Of a stretch of 64,000 nt of DNA, positions 42,240 through 52,899 are shown one piece after another. Both the position numbers and the translations under genes were made by a program. Each line of letters opens with the position of its first letter. The first letter of the stretch is position 1. Location: contig CAJINV010000004.1 of NCBI GenBank assembly GCA_905178155.1, forward strand, positions 11,439,114-11,503,113, given 5' to 3'. The notes under the pieces were generated by a model. It was not told the origin of the DNA. It worked only from the letters and a program-made list of their open reading frames with translations, and ran no database searches. The DNA is from Amoebophrya sp. A120 (Eukaryota > Sar > Dinophyceae > Syndiniales > Amoebophryaceae).

Positions 42240-45200
42240 TCAAAGTCTCACAAAGGTTGGGTCAGGCCTTTTTTGATCCAAAATTCGCGAAAGTTGGCTC
42301 AGAAGTTGCCTTTCCGTAAACAAACGGGAACGCGTCACATGAGGTTTCAGCAGATCTCCGGCCGTATCCCCGAACGCGTTTTTCTTGAATAGCAGCTGCC
42401 GCCACACCCAGCGGGTCGTTTCCGGGTGATTGGACCCCGAAAACGGGTTTTCCAGGTCGGGTTCTGCGTACAGTCGCCGGTCGTGTGGTCCACCGCGTCT
42501 CGGGTGTCCTCCGTCCTGTCGTGCGACGTGATTTCTACTTTCTAAGTGATCACGAGAAGGAGCTTGCTCTAAGTGAAGATCACGCTGCTTTTCTTCGAGA
42601 ACAAGAGTTCTTGTTAACGAAGTACTTCCAGAGCGGCCGGTACTACTGATCGACACCGCTGGTCGCGCTGCACCCGACGGGTCACTTTTTACATCTTCCA
42701 GTTGTTCTATCGTGCTCAGGTCGTCGAAGCCGATCAGAAGTTGCAGGGCCGCCCAGTTCCCCGACCGCGCCGCCTCGTGCAGCGGCGTGTCGCCGCGCGC
42801 GGCGTTCACAGCGTGGAGCAGAAAACTGAACTGCCGGCAAAGCGGGTCTTCGTCGAGGGCCGCGCGGAACTCTTCGGGCAGCGGCGGGGCTGACGTGTTC
42901 GTGGTTTCGCCGGGGGGCGTTGTTAATTCTTGTTGCTCCGCTTTGTAATTCATCTCTCCTCGGGGGGCTGGGTTGTAGGAAGAACTACTGCTATGCGCGT
43001 GATCGACGATACCCAATTGTACCTCTGACGGGACCACCACTATCGATTCGTGCCCTTGGCTTGCCCCTTGGTTCTTGGTGGCAGCGCCTCCGCCTTTAGG
43101 TGGACCCTTCTGAAGATTCCTCCTCCGCACCGCAAGCGGCCCCTCCCAAAACTTTTTCGCGACTTCAATTTCTTTGTCTACTGCCGCGCGATCATCGTGG
43201 CCGGACGAGGAAGCGCTATACTGCTGCTTGTACCTTCGCTGCACTAGATTTTCCAGCTCCTGCGCCCGTACAACGTGAAATTTGTCCTCCCGGATGCGCC
43301 GCAGCAGCCAGCCGAACTTCGAATGGCGAAAAACGCTGTCTGGCGAGGCCCGCCCGCCCTGATTTGCATATGGCCCTGCATGACCTCCTGCAGCGGCCAT
43401 TTGGTGGAGATGGACCTGCGTCAGGTGCAGCACGCTGTCGCCCAGCCCCCCGGACTTGGCATACAGGAGGTCAAAATCAAAGCTGGCGCGCTTCAGTAGG
43501 TTTATTTCCCTGCTGCTGCTGCTCTCGAGCCGGTCGGGGACAGAAGACCGAACAAGATCTTCCCGCTTCTCTTCCCTTCCGCTCTCCGTGGTCTCCCCGC
43601 GCGCTGCGGACGAGGCCGCGGCAGAAACGACTTGTGCCGAGGCGGTCGGCCGCCCGGCTTTGCTGCTTCCGCACACGATAGAAGCGCCGCCCCGGGTAAC
43701 GCACTTTCGGGCAGAGGAAAGGAAAGAGGCACTGCTAAATGATCTTCTGCTGGTGGGCTTCGTGACACCTTTTTCGCATCCGTTCAGCGTGTGCACGCAA
43801 AGCAAATCCTGCTGGGGCGGCGTTGGCGGTAGCAGTTCTATGGCCCTCGTCATCTTCTACGATATTTCTTGCGTCGGGATGCACTTCCGCCGCATGCTGC
43901 CCAAGCTGCTCCAGAAGGAATTTTTCCTCCAAAATTTCAGCTAGCTCTTCCAGAATGTTTGTATTATATCCCGTGTTCACCTGCGGAGTTGGAACCTCTG
44001 CTGCGACCAGAAAGCACATATATGCTGAATATTCCTCCCGTACGGTTGCTGTTGCTCGCGAGCCATCGACGTGGTAGTACGCCCTTGAGTTCACCCGAGC
44101 ATTTTGATAAAACAGGTTTTGGCGAAGCTGCGCAAAGTTCAAGGTGTCCGTGACGAGCTCTAGCTGCGACGGCATCCAGTTTTTTGGCACGCCGGGATCC
44201 TGGGCGAACAACCACTCGGAAGGTGCTGCAGCAGCTCCAGTAGAGGACGTTGCAGCAGAAGTCCTCCCACCACGATTTGTAGTGGGAAAACGAAAATCAT
44301 CATGTTCCTGCGGTTTAGAAGTGGTCTTCATATAATTATCATTACCCTCACGACCTGCTTCAACATCCGCCTCCGGTGTCGCGACCACGCCCCACTTTTG
44401 GGACAGCGTTTGCGAAAAGAGACTGACTTCGTGCGCATTGGACCTTCGGAGCGGGGGGTGCTCCACCCGGGCGTGTACCGGCGACCAGGTTCCCTCCGGG
44501 GGGTGCGGTTGTGGCGGGGGAACGTGGATGTGCAGCCCCACGACGTGCAGCACGGTGAACCCCTCGGCGTCCGGGGTGAGCAAGACCTTCGCGCGTTCCG
44601 CCCGCGTCAAAAACACGCCCACCACCTGCCACATGAAATCGCGTCGGGAGTAGAGCAGTAGTGAGCCCGGAAAGTAGTGCGTGCTGGAGAGCTGCAACAC
44701 CGCTTGCAGCAGCAGCGTCCGGCCGCGCTGCTGGTCTTGCATCATTAGGGCGTCTCGGACGACGCTCCGGGACGCCGGGGTCTGTTGCTGCTGGTTCGTC
44801 GTGTGCTGGTTTTGTTCTCCAGAAGAACGGGCACCTGTGCCCGCGACGTCCGCGGAGCCACCAGATTCTTTCCTAATGCTCCTGTTCTCCCCGAAGATAA
44901 GCGAAGAGACTTCTCCCATGAGCCGCGACGCAGTAGGTACGGCTCGGCTGGCAGAGTGGGCGGTCTGGCCACGCGGCCCGTGACTGCGTTCCTTCGCATT
45001 TTTCCCCGGAAAAACTTCTCTTGCTTCGGTCGCGCAGCCTTGCTGCCAGTGCGTCTGAAAATCGCTGTTCCCCTCATCAAGACCCGACATGCAATAGACC
45101 GGTTCGGGCGCGCTGATGCGGCTTCCGGCTGCGGTAAGGAGTAGGTTCTGCCACCACGAATTCACTTTGTCGTTCAAATTCCTCCGGGCCAACGCATCGG

Positions 45201-45601
45201 AAAAGTATTGTGTCCAGCGCGATTTCGACCCGCCGTCCTCACACAGGATCCAGCACTGTTTCTCAGTTACTAAATCGCCCGAATTGCAGCTGGCGCGCAG
45301 AAACGTGCGCAGCATGCCGAAGAGTCCGACGCTGGTGAACGGGCGCGCGCAGGTCGGACAGGTGAGGGCTTCTTTAAATTTCAACGGTCGCCCCCGCTGT
45401 GCATACGCCCGCTGCCGGCACCGGTTCGCGTACATAACGGTACTCGCCTGGTGGAGGCACTCTTCGCACCGAACGCTGGACGCGCAGGCACACGTGTTCG
45501 CCAATACCGGGACGTGGGAGGCCGGTCTCGCACACCACGCGCACGTCGAACAAGGACCACGAGCCCCCGCCGGACTGGAACGAAAACCCTCGCCGACAAA
45601 C
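42240..45601 (-). pseudogene. RING/CRQFAFLLHA-module gene (copy C), 5' end cut at a rearrangement breakpoint
   Basis: Exons 43769-45601 (5' cut) and 42240-43662; intron 43663-43768 (GTGTCA to GGAAGCAG, phase 2) keeps frame. The visible protein starts inside the RING region (CSTCAWC, NTCACASS, CEEC, TCPTCARPF). It continues with NSWWQNLLLTAAG, matching SWYQNLSLVAAG of copy A, then the N-module (RGRTLLLQAV ... EGFTVLHVVG) and one full repeat module (FGWLLRRIREDKFHVV, LCRQFSFLLHAVNAARGDTPLHEA, RWVWRQLL). Homology to its own 5' part resumes at 51179-51354 and continues into 51355-52171. It may be a truncated copy, or an intact gene split by misassembly or insertion. Confidence 0.7.
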
Positions 45602-46092
45602 TTGTCATGCAAACAGTGCCACGAGGCACAGGATGGATTGGGTATTTTGCATCACAAATGAGGGGGAGGGGGAGTTGTAGTGCACTTTCATATTTCGCGT
45701 CGTCCACGAATTCGAGATACACCCGGTTACTTGACGCGATGGACAGTGCGTATGCAAGAAAAAAACTGTGTAAGTGTAAATCTGTGATGCAGAAAATCCC
45801 AAACAGGTACACTTGTCATGCTCGACATGCATGACCGGCTCGCTTCCTATGTGTTTTCCCTTTGTATCTGCGCATAACAAGTTTGTCCTGTCATGGCAAG
45901 CAAACTTGTGATGCTGTTTTCCCAAAAGACTTACACTAACACAGTTTTTTTCTTGGATAGCGCGGAGACTGTGTTCAGTAAGTACTCCGACCCGCCGAAA
46001 ATCTTGCCCAGCAACAGCATTTTCCCGAGCCGAATATCGACGGGTAGCTTCGCCAGCGCGAGTCCCAAGGGCGTGATCTGGAACTGGAGATT
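45602..46092 (-). pseudogene. Duplicated intron-containing fragment of the DHX29-like gene
   Basis: Almost identical to 55210-55710. It holds, in order, a truncated family I element (to 45692), a helicase exon of about 53 nt, a complete family D element (45751-45959) and about 130 nt of the next exon (FQITPLGLALAKLPVDIRLG). It is bounded by a sharp break at 45601/45602 against the RING gene and at about 46091-46093 against the TsaE copy, with TT microhomology. Because the introns are included, the copy was made from DNA, not mRNA. Confidence 0.85.
45751..45959. mobile_element. Introner element, family D (copy 3, in duplicated fragment)
   Basis: Copy of the 55366-55574 element. Left direct repeat GTGCG at 45746-45750; the right one has become GCGCG. 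It moved with the duplicated segment rather than by independent insertion. Confidence 0.88.
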
Positions 46093-47092
46093 TTGCACGA
46101 TTTTCATTTTCCTTGTCGCCACTGCGGTCAACAGCATTATCTTGTTCGCTGCTCTGCGGGCTCTGGTCCACCGTGGACTCCGTGTCGTTATTCGTCATAA
46201 AATCGGTGCAGGAAGAACTACTCCCACCGCCCAACGCTTTCCCGATGAAGAACTCACTCAGCAGCGACGGGCTCACGTGGTGCCGCCCCCGCGCGGCTCC
46301 ATCCGCGCCTGACACCACCAGCGCAAAGTCCTTGAGTCGCGCGTCCCACGCAACATCGTTCTCCTTGTCCACACTCTCCGGCACCAGTTTCGCCTCCCGT
46401 GCCTCCGCCTGCACGCCGACGCCGGACAGGTAGACGTGCAACACGCGCTCGTGGGGCACTTTGATCGCCGTCCCGAGCCGCTCCGGCCACTCGATCAGGC
46501 AGACGTCATCGCGGAAAATTTTCTCAAAGTCCACCAGTCCCGCGATCCTGCCCGCCGGGAGCCGGTAGGGGTCCAGGTGGTTCACCGAGCAGTTCGGAAT
46601 GTGCGCGAACCGGGACGCCTTGAAGACGATCTTCTTCTCTGGATGTTGCTGGCAAGGCCGCTCCTGCGTCGGCCTCGTGCTGGGGGGTAGCTGTTCTTGC
46701 TGGACATGGTCCATCTTCGTGCTGTCGCTTGTACGGGTAGTAGTCGCCGAAGTTTTCTTCAAGATCTCCTTCGTGTCGTCTGAAGAGTGCGTAGACATAG
46801 AGTGGTCTTGCGTTGTTCCCACCACTTCCTCCTCCGTCAACTTTTTTCCTTCTTCAGGAGCGTCCTGTTGGTACACGAAGTGCAACAAATACGTCGGACT
46901 GGGCACGTCGAGCTGCGCGTTCTGGAAAAAGTACCGGAGAAAGCCTCGCGACAGCGCCGTCTTGCCCGCGCCGAGCTCGCCGTGGAGAAAGAAAATGTCG
47001 CCTTTCCGGGACTTGGAGGCCAGGAGCGCCCCGAGGGCCTCGGTCGCCTCCACGCTGGGAAGCGATGCGGTAACGGTCGGCGGTGGGGTCAT
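46093..47092 (-). pseudogene. TsaE half of the tsaE-tsaD gene, duplicated and truncated
   Basis: From the ATG at 47092 the reading matches the fused protein's TsaE half almost residue for residue: GELGAGKT, SPTY, HLDPYRL and IEWPERLG are all intact. Small changes sit only in the Ser/Thr-rich insertion and linker. Homology stops in the linker at about 46093, before TsaD, where the helicase fragment begins. The ORF runs on into out-of-frame helicase sequence to about 45605. It could still make a free TsaE-like protein if transcribed, so 'pseudogene' refers to the lost TsaD half. Confidence 0.8.
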
Positions 47093-48170
47093 ATTCTAGT
47101 TTTCGGGGGAACGAATGAAAAAGTAAATCAAAATGTTTCGAGTCGCTGGGAAAGGGAAAACTGGGTGGGTGCCGTGAGAAGCTACTTGTACTTCCCGGGT
47201 AGTCTAGAAAAATACACGGATCTTGAGGTAAAGGTAGATCTACTTGACTGAGGGAGATTCATTCACCAATTGCTAATAGACAAATAGTGCTGTCCAAAAA
47301 ACAAGTCATTACTGATGAGGTCCTGGAGGCGGATAGCAGGAATTGAAATTTCAAATAAATTGCGATGAAAATAAACACATGTGGTGCTTTGGGATCATCA
47401 AGCAGCAGTAGGCATAGAACATCTTCGTCTTCGTGATCGAAAAACTGTTCATTTCAAATTCAACCGTAATGTTCACAAGATCACCATAATGCTCACACGA
47501 TCCAACTCGACGTGATTCTGGAAAATTTAGTACCATGTTGACCGCAGGGCAGGAAAATGCAGCTGAATTCCTTTTGATCTTCGTGATTCAGGGATCGATC
47601 TAATGCTACTTGGTGTTGGCGTACTTTCTCACGATTTCAACCGACAAATAGTTTCTGGAGAGATGCATTCATACCCTAATATAAATTTTGTGGATCTGCG
47701 GGTATTTCTTGGAACTGCGCGCAAAGACCGTACTTACTTCGGTTCCGGTGCCGCTTGCGTGGCGGAAACGTTGCGTTGTTTTTTTCCAGATTCGGTTTTG
47801 ACAAACTTTTGTGAGGGCGATTTCTCCACTGAATTCTTGTTATTCGTGCCCAAGTGGGACCGTGTTTGCACCATCGACATGCAATCAACTGTCTCTGTAG
47901 TCATCTTCACCTCTACGGCATCACTCTACAACAGCTCTAGTATTGCATGTCGCTTTTAGCACCTTTCCCAGTGCCAGTCACCACTTCGTATTCCATAGCA
48001 AAATGTCATCTTCTTCAAAGTCGCGAGAGAAAAAAATGATAGTATCAATTCGAAGTCCGAATCGATGATCGCTCCCTTGTGACATTTTCTTCTTTCACAT
48101 CTTAACAATTGTTGTACCAGCATTATTTAGATGCTGTACTTACAGATACTTTCGCCTCTGCCTGAAGGCG
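47093..48170. other. Intergenic, inside duplication unit 2
   Basis: No gene seen; homologous to 35050-36041 with small indels. Confidence 0.65.
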
Positions 48171-51100
48171 TCATGAGAACGGTTGCAACTCTTTAAACAT
48201 CTTGCGAAGTTTCCCTATACTTTCCGACACTGCAGTTTGGCCTTTTTCCTTGTACCAGGCCTCGCTTGCACTGGCGAACACGTCTTTCGCTGCTCTACCT
48301 TCGTTGTTCGGCTTGTTCAGCAGCAGTTTCCAGATCCACCCTAGAGCGCGGTCGTTATTGCTGTGGTCTTTCCCCGGGTCGCCAAACGGCTTCAATGCGT
48401 TTACGGTTCGGGAAGTCGCGCTCCAGATAAAGTTCAGCTGCTTACGTCCAATGAGCTGTTCAGCTTTTGAAAAATCTCTTTTTTCTCCAGCCATGTGCAG
48501 CGCCGTGCTCCCGCTTGCGTCCACGGCATGGAGTAAAAACGCGAACTGTCTACACCGCCCGTCCGTTTTTAGACATGCGTCTACACCCTCTCTTTCCGGG
48601 GCGCCACTTTCTCGCAAATAACTGCCTTTGTCGAAATGTTCCATTTCCGTCGTGGCTACCACATTCTGCCGGTCCAACCAAATTCTTTCGAGAAACCAAT
48701 CCAGTCTCGCACCGCTGGCAGTGTGCAGACCACTACCTCCATTGTGGGCCTTCGTGTACAAAATTATCCGCTCCAGTTGCAGTAGCGAGTCACCGCTTCC
48801 CCTAGGCTGCATGAGAGTCGCGTGCAAAAGCCTCGCCAAGTGCTCGACCGGGTCCGCGTTCTGGTTGTATGTACTAATGGTAGCACGCCACTGATCAAGC
48901 AACAAATCGTGCACGGTTTTTCCCGGCGAGCCCAATGTAGGGCTGTCTGTGGACTTGGTTTCTGCCAACAGTAGCTTTTCCCGTACCCAGTCCAGGGCGC
49001 GCACTGCACCCGCGTTTTGTTCACCCTCCAGACCAAGCTGATGGCTCGTAGCGTCTCGGCCCTCCGAAGACCCCCGTAGGCGCACCCCGAGCATCGTTGC
49101 GACCGCGGGCAAATCGCCCCCGGCAGCTGCGGAATGCAGAGGTATCTCGCCGGCGGCACCGTCGGTGTGGTGCAGGAGAAAGGCAAACTTGTGGCACGAA
49201 AGATACAACTCCAAGCATTTTTCAAGGTGGGCAGGATGCGGATCTGCACTTTGCTCTCCGAGCCGAACTTTCGTGCTAATGTCACGTTTTAACATTTCCA
49301 TCTCTTCCTCCCGCGTCGTGATCTGATGCGCGTTCAGGTATTTCTTCGGGATTGTCGCAACTGCGTAAGCTTCCCAGATGGTGTGACGGATTTCCCGAAA
49401 AAGCGTCGTGTGGCGCACCAGATTGTGCCACACCCACAGCAGGGCTGCTCGCTCGCTACCGGAGCCGCTGTCCAGAAGTCTGAATGGAAGATCTGGCCCC
49501 TGTTCGTAGCCTCTAAACGCATCATAGGTGTGTTGCAACGACGCCGGGTCGGCCAGAGCCGTGGCGTCTGTCGGGCCCTTGTTGTATGCCATCAAGTTCA
49601 GCAGCACGCGCAACCGCGTGCTGGGCTTCAGGCCGGAGACCCGGTAAAACGGTTCGTCAGGGTTGCCATCGCTCCTCCGGTTCGTCAGGTAAACTGGTTC
49701 GTCAGGGTTCCCCGCCGCGTGCAGCAAAAACGCAAACTGGCGACAGAGCCGGTGCGCCTCGAGGCAATTTCGCAAGTGTTCCCGGCTGGGCTCGCCGAGA
49801 CGGAACACGGGACCGTCTTTGAGATGGGGCTCGAAACGTTTCATCTCCCGCGCCCGCACAACTTTCCGGTCATCGGCCCGGACCTTCTGCAGTATCCACT
49901 CGACTGTGGATGGCGCTGCCAGGCGGATCACACCCAACCGCGACGCGCCCCCCTCTGTCCGCGCGTAGAGCAGCGACTCCTCATTTCTGGCCAGGCACTT
50001 CTCGAGAGCGACCCCCGTTCTTTGCGGTAGGGCCGAGCTCGAGCCGCTCCTTGCCACTGCAGCAGTTGTCGTAGAAGCAGCAGCGCTTCTCGCCGGAGCC
50101 ACTGCCGCGCAGCTTTCGTCCAGAACTCGCAATATAACGGAGCCCGCCTCCTCGCCACTGTTCCTGTATGGCGCGAGCACCATATTTGCAACCCCCTCGG
50201 CCTCGGCGCGGTCCTTTTCGCTGTAGCGCGCACTGTTAATCCAGGCGGAATACCGAGGATCTTCTTCACGGCCACGGGCAACATCGACCATAACTCCGGA
50301 ACTAACTTGTGTGTGCGTCTTGAACAAGAGGGTCCGCTGCTCCTTGACCGACAACCAGTTTGCGATTAGCCGTAACTGCAGAGACCTCTCCAACACCTCC
50401 TCTCCGCCTGTTGCCCGTTGTGCGCGGTCGTCCCGCGCGCTTAGAACTTGCGAATCCCAGGCGACCTCGTGCGTGGCCAACTGCGCCGCGGCATGCAACA
50501 CCGTCCGGCCGTCCCGCGCTCTGGTCAACAGTAGTTTGCGCATCTGGCCTGGGGTCAAAAAAGTAACAGCTAGCTGCCAGACGAAGTCCAGACGGGACGC
50601 ACTTTCTGCAGACAGGACGTGATAGATCCGTCCGGAACGGGTGTCGAGATGCGCGTCCATTGCATCCAGCAGTAACGTCTTCCCAGATTTACTGTCACGC
50701 TGCAGCAGCAGGTGCGCCATGAATTGCTGCCGGGCGTCTGCTGCTGGTGCCTGTAGATCTGGGGTGTCGGGCCCTCGCCAACTCTCGAATTGCGCCGTTG
50801 CGGCAGAAACCTCACGACCGCCGGGGGTCGGAAGCCTGTGCGCGGTCTCGAAAAAATAGATTTTTTCTCCGCCCCCTGGATACCCGGCAGCAACGAGTGC
50901 GAGATTCCGGTACCAGGAATTCCACCGCTCGTTTAGACGATCTCGTACGTCGGCGTACTGCCAGTGTTATACCCCTCAAGATAGTTGTCCGGGTCATGCC
51001 AATGAACACTGAATCTATTTCGTCCGAGTCACGCCGAATGGTACACAGGACAGACACGCAGCCAAATAAAATTAAAAANNNNNNNNNNNNNNNNNNNNNN

Positions 51101-52171
51101 NNNNNNNNNNNNNNNNNNNNNNNNNNNNNNNNNNNNNNNNNNNNNNNNNNNNNNNNNNNNNNNNNNNNNNNNNNNNNNCGCGTACATAACGGTACTCGCC
51201 TGGTGGAGGCACTCTTCGCACCGAACGCTGGACGCGCAGGCACACGTGTTCGCCAATACCGGGACGTGGGAGGCCGGTCTCGCACACCACGCGCACGTCG
51301 AACAAGGACCACGAGCCCCCGCCGGACTGGAACGAAAACCCTCGCCGACAAACAAATCGCTGCCAGAATCATCTCCATCGCTGGTACACTCGCTGCTGCT
51401 AGTCCCAAACGAGCTGGCGGACCTCGACCTCGAGCTCGGTGCGATCTCCCATCCCGTACCGTCCTCGGCGACATCGCTTTCGGCGCGGGCTGGTCGCGAC
51501 GGCGCTCTACTACTCCCGAGAAGATCTTCGGCTGGTCGTAAATTCATCGCAGTTATGCCCGCGCGGATCTGTTGTTCCGGAGTGGACGTGCGGTTTGCTC
51601 TTTTTCTCCGGTTGCTACGCCCACTGCTGCTGGACCTGCTGCTACCTGACCGCGCCGAGGAAGAACCTCGCCCGGATCTTCCGGATGAACCCCCGGATCC
51701 CAGAGAGTCGCCGTCAGCTGGGGGCGTAGCGCTCAGAAAACGATTAGCTGCAAGAACCTCTCGTTCTCCCAGCGGTGAATTGTGGGGTCCTTTCCACGAC
51801 CCTCTAAAAAGTGCATTCCGGACAACAGTACGATCTTCGTTCACACCCATCCACTCGTCCCACGGAGGATTGTTCATCTCTACGTCCCCCGTCTCGCGCT
51901 CCGCCTGGTCCTCCGGCCACGAGGACAAACTGGGTGCGCTCGTGTCATCCGAACACTGCCTGCGCGTTGTGCGTCTCGGACCCTCCTCACCGGAGCTCCC
52001 GGGGCCGTTTTCGTCCTCCTCGCCCAAAGATATCACGGACGGTTTCTTGGTTCTTTTATCTGCAGCGGAATTAGAAGTCGGAAGAGAAACTACGCCGGCG
52101 GCGCGAACGCACTTTGGCGTCGTCTCGACTTCTAGCACTGCAGCGAAGAAGAGGGAAACTAGGCGAACCAT
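48171..52171 (-). CDS. Secreted RING/CRQFAFLLHA-module protein (copy B), interrupted by an assembly gap
   Basis: Exon 2 (48171-50957, 929 codons) parallels copy A: YADVRDRLNERW after an in-phase CTGGCAG acceptor, an N-module with SGKTLLLDAMDAHL, and three repeat modules (LCRQFAFLLHAAGNPDEP, CHKFAFLLHHTDGAAGEIPLHSAAAGG, CRQFAFLLHAVDASGSTALHMAG), each with a following W-x-W/LL segment. The N-terminal part (51179-52171) begins MVRLVSLFFAAVLEV, a likely signal peptide. Ser/Arg-rich sequence follows, then the RING start (CSTCAWC, CACASS, CEEC). The 100-N gap hides the rest of the RING and the intron. Whether both sides of the gap are one gene rests on scaffolding. The 176 bases 51179-51354 equal 45426-45601 exactly as far as I can read. 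Confidence 0.65.
51079..51178. other. Assembly gap (100 N)
   Basis: A round-number run of N, so the real distance is unknown. It lies exactly where duplication unit 2 ends and the sequence shared with 45426-45601 begins. Confidence 0.98.
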
Positions 52172-52899
52172 GGTGCTTGTTTTTGTATGTACTGCTACTT
52201 CAGGTTTTTTGTGTGTGATGGAAAAGACGAAGGGTGTCGTGCTTGAGCAGTGGAAGCTCTGATTAGAGTGTTGGAATAAAGACGAAAATGTTGTATGGTG
52301 ACGTTCACAAATGACGCATCTGCGATCTACAGTCGGAAACAAGCGTCTTCTACTTTACACGTTTATTCTCGAGTACTATAAAAAAATCGGTACAGACATG
52401 ATAAATATAGCTTTTTCGTTTTGCGTTTCTATGCCCGCAAAGTAGAGGTCCATGGACTCTGAGAAAATGATCGGAGCAAAAAAGCAGTTGCGAAAATGAA
52501 GCGCACGAGTTCGATCAATTCTTGGCTGCGATCGGCTGGAAAGACTCAGGATCCTCTAGTAATTTCAATTTTTCTGCACTAGGCGATCCGTGTAAAGACC
52601 TCATTTCAGGATCGTTTCTGACCTTTCATTTCTCATGACGGCTTTTGGCGATGGAAAAATATGTGAACATTTGTAACGCGACACGAAGATGCTCTGAGGG
52701 TATTCACCTCCTGTTTTGTCGTATGCCCCAGATTGTCGATGAACGCGATAAGTTGAAAAAGTACTGCAGGGCTACAACCGCTCAAGGTAATGACAGTCTT
52801 CATCTTGCGCATAGTATGTAATGACAGACGCAGCATGTTTGACCATGTGACAAAACCTTACAAAGCTTCCCGCTCGCCAACTGGGGGTTATCTACGACC
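52172..52899. other. Intergenic, no gene seen
   Basis: 5' flank of copy B and 3' flank of the helicase gene. Short ORFs only. Confidence 0.6.

Larger units (their letters stand above)
46093..51078. repeat. Segmental duplication, unit 2
   Basis: Counterpart of 34044-39078, ending at the assembly gap. Offset is about 12.05 kb. Confidence 0.85.

Noticed and set aside
45605-47092. A 495-codon ORF as a TsaE-helicase fusion protein.
   Set aside because: After the break the ORF is not in the helicase reading frame and runs through two introner elements.
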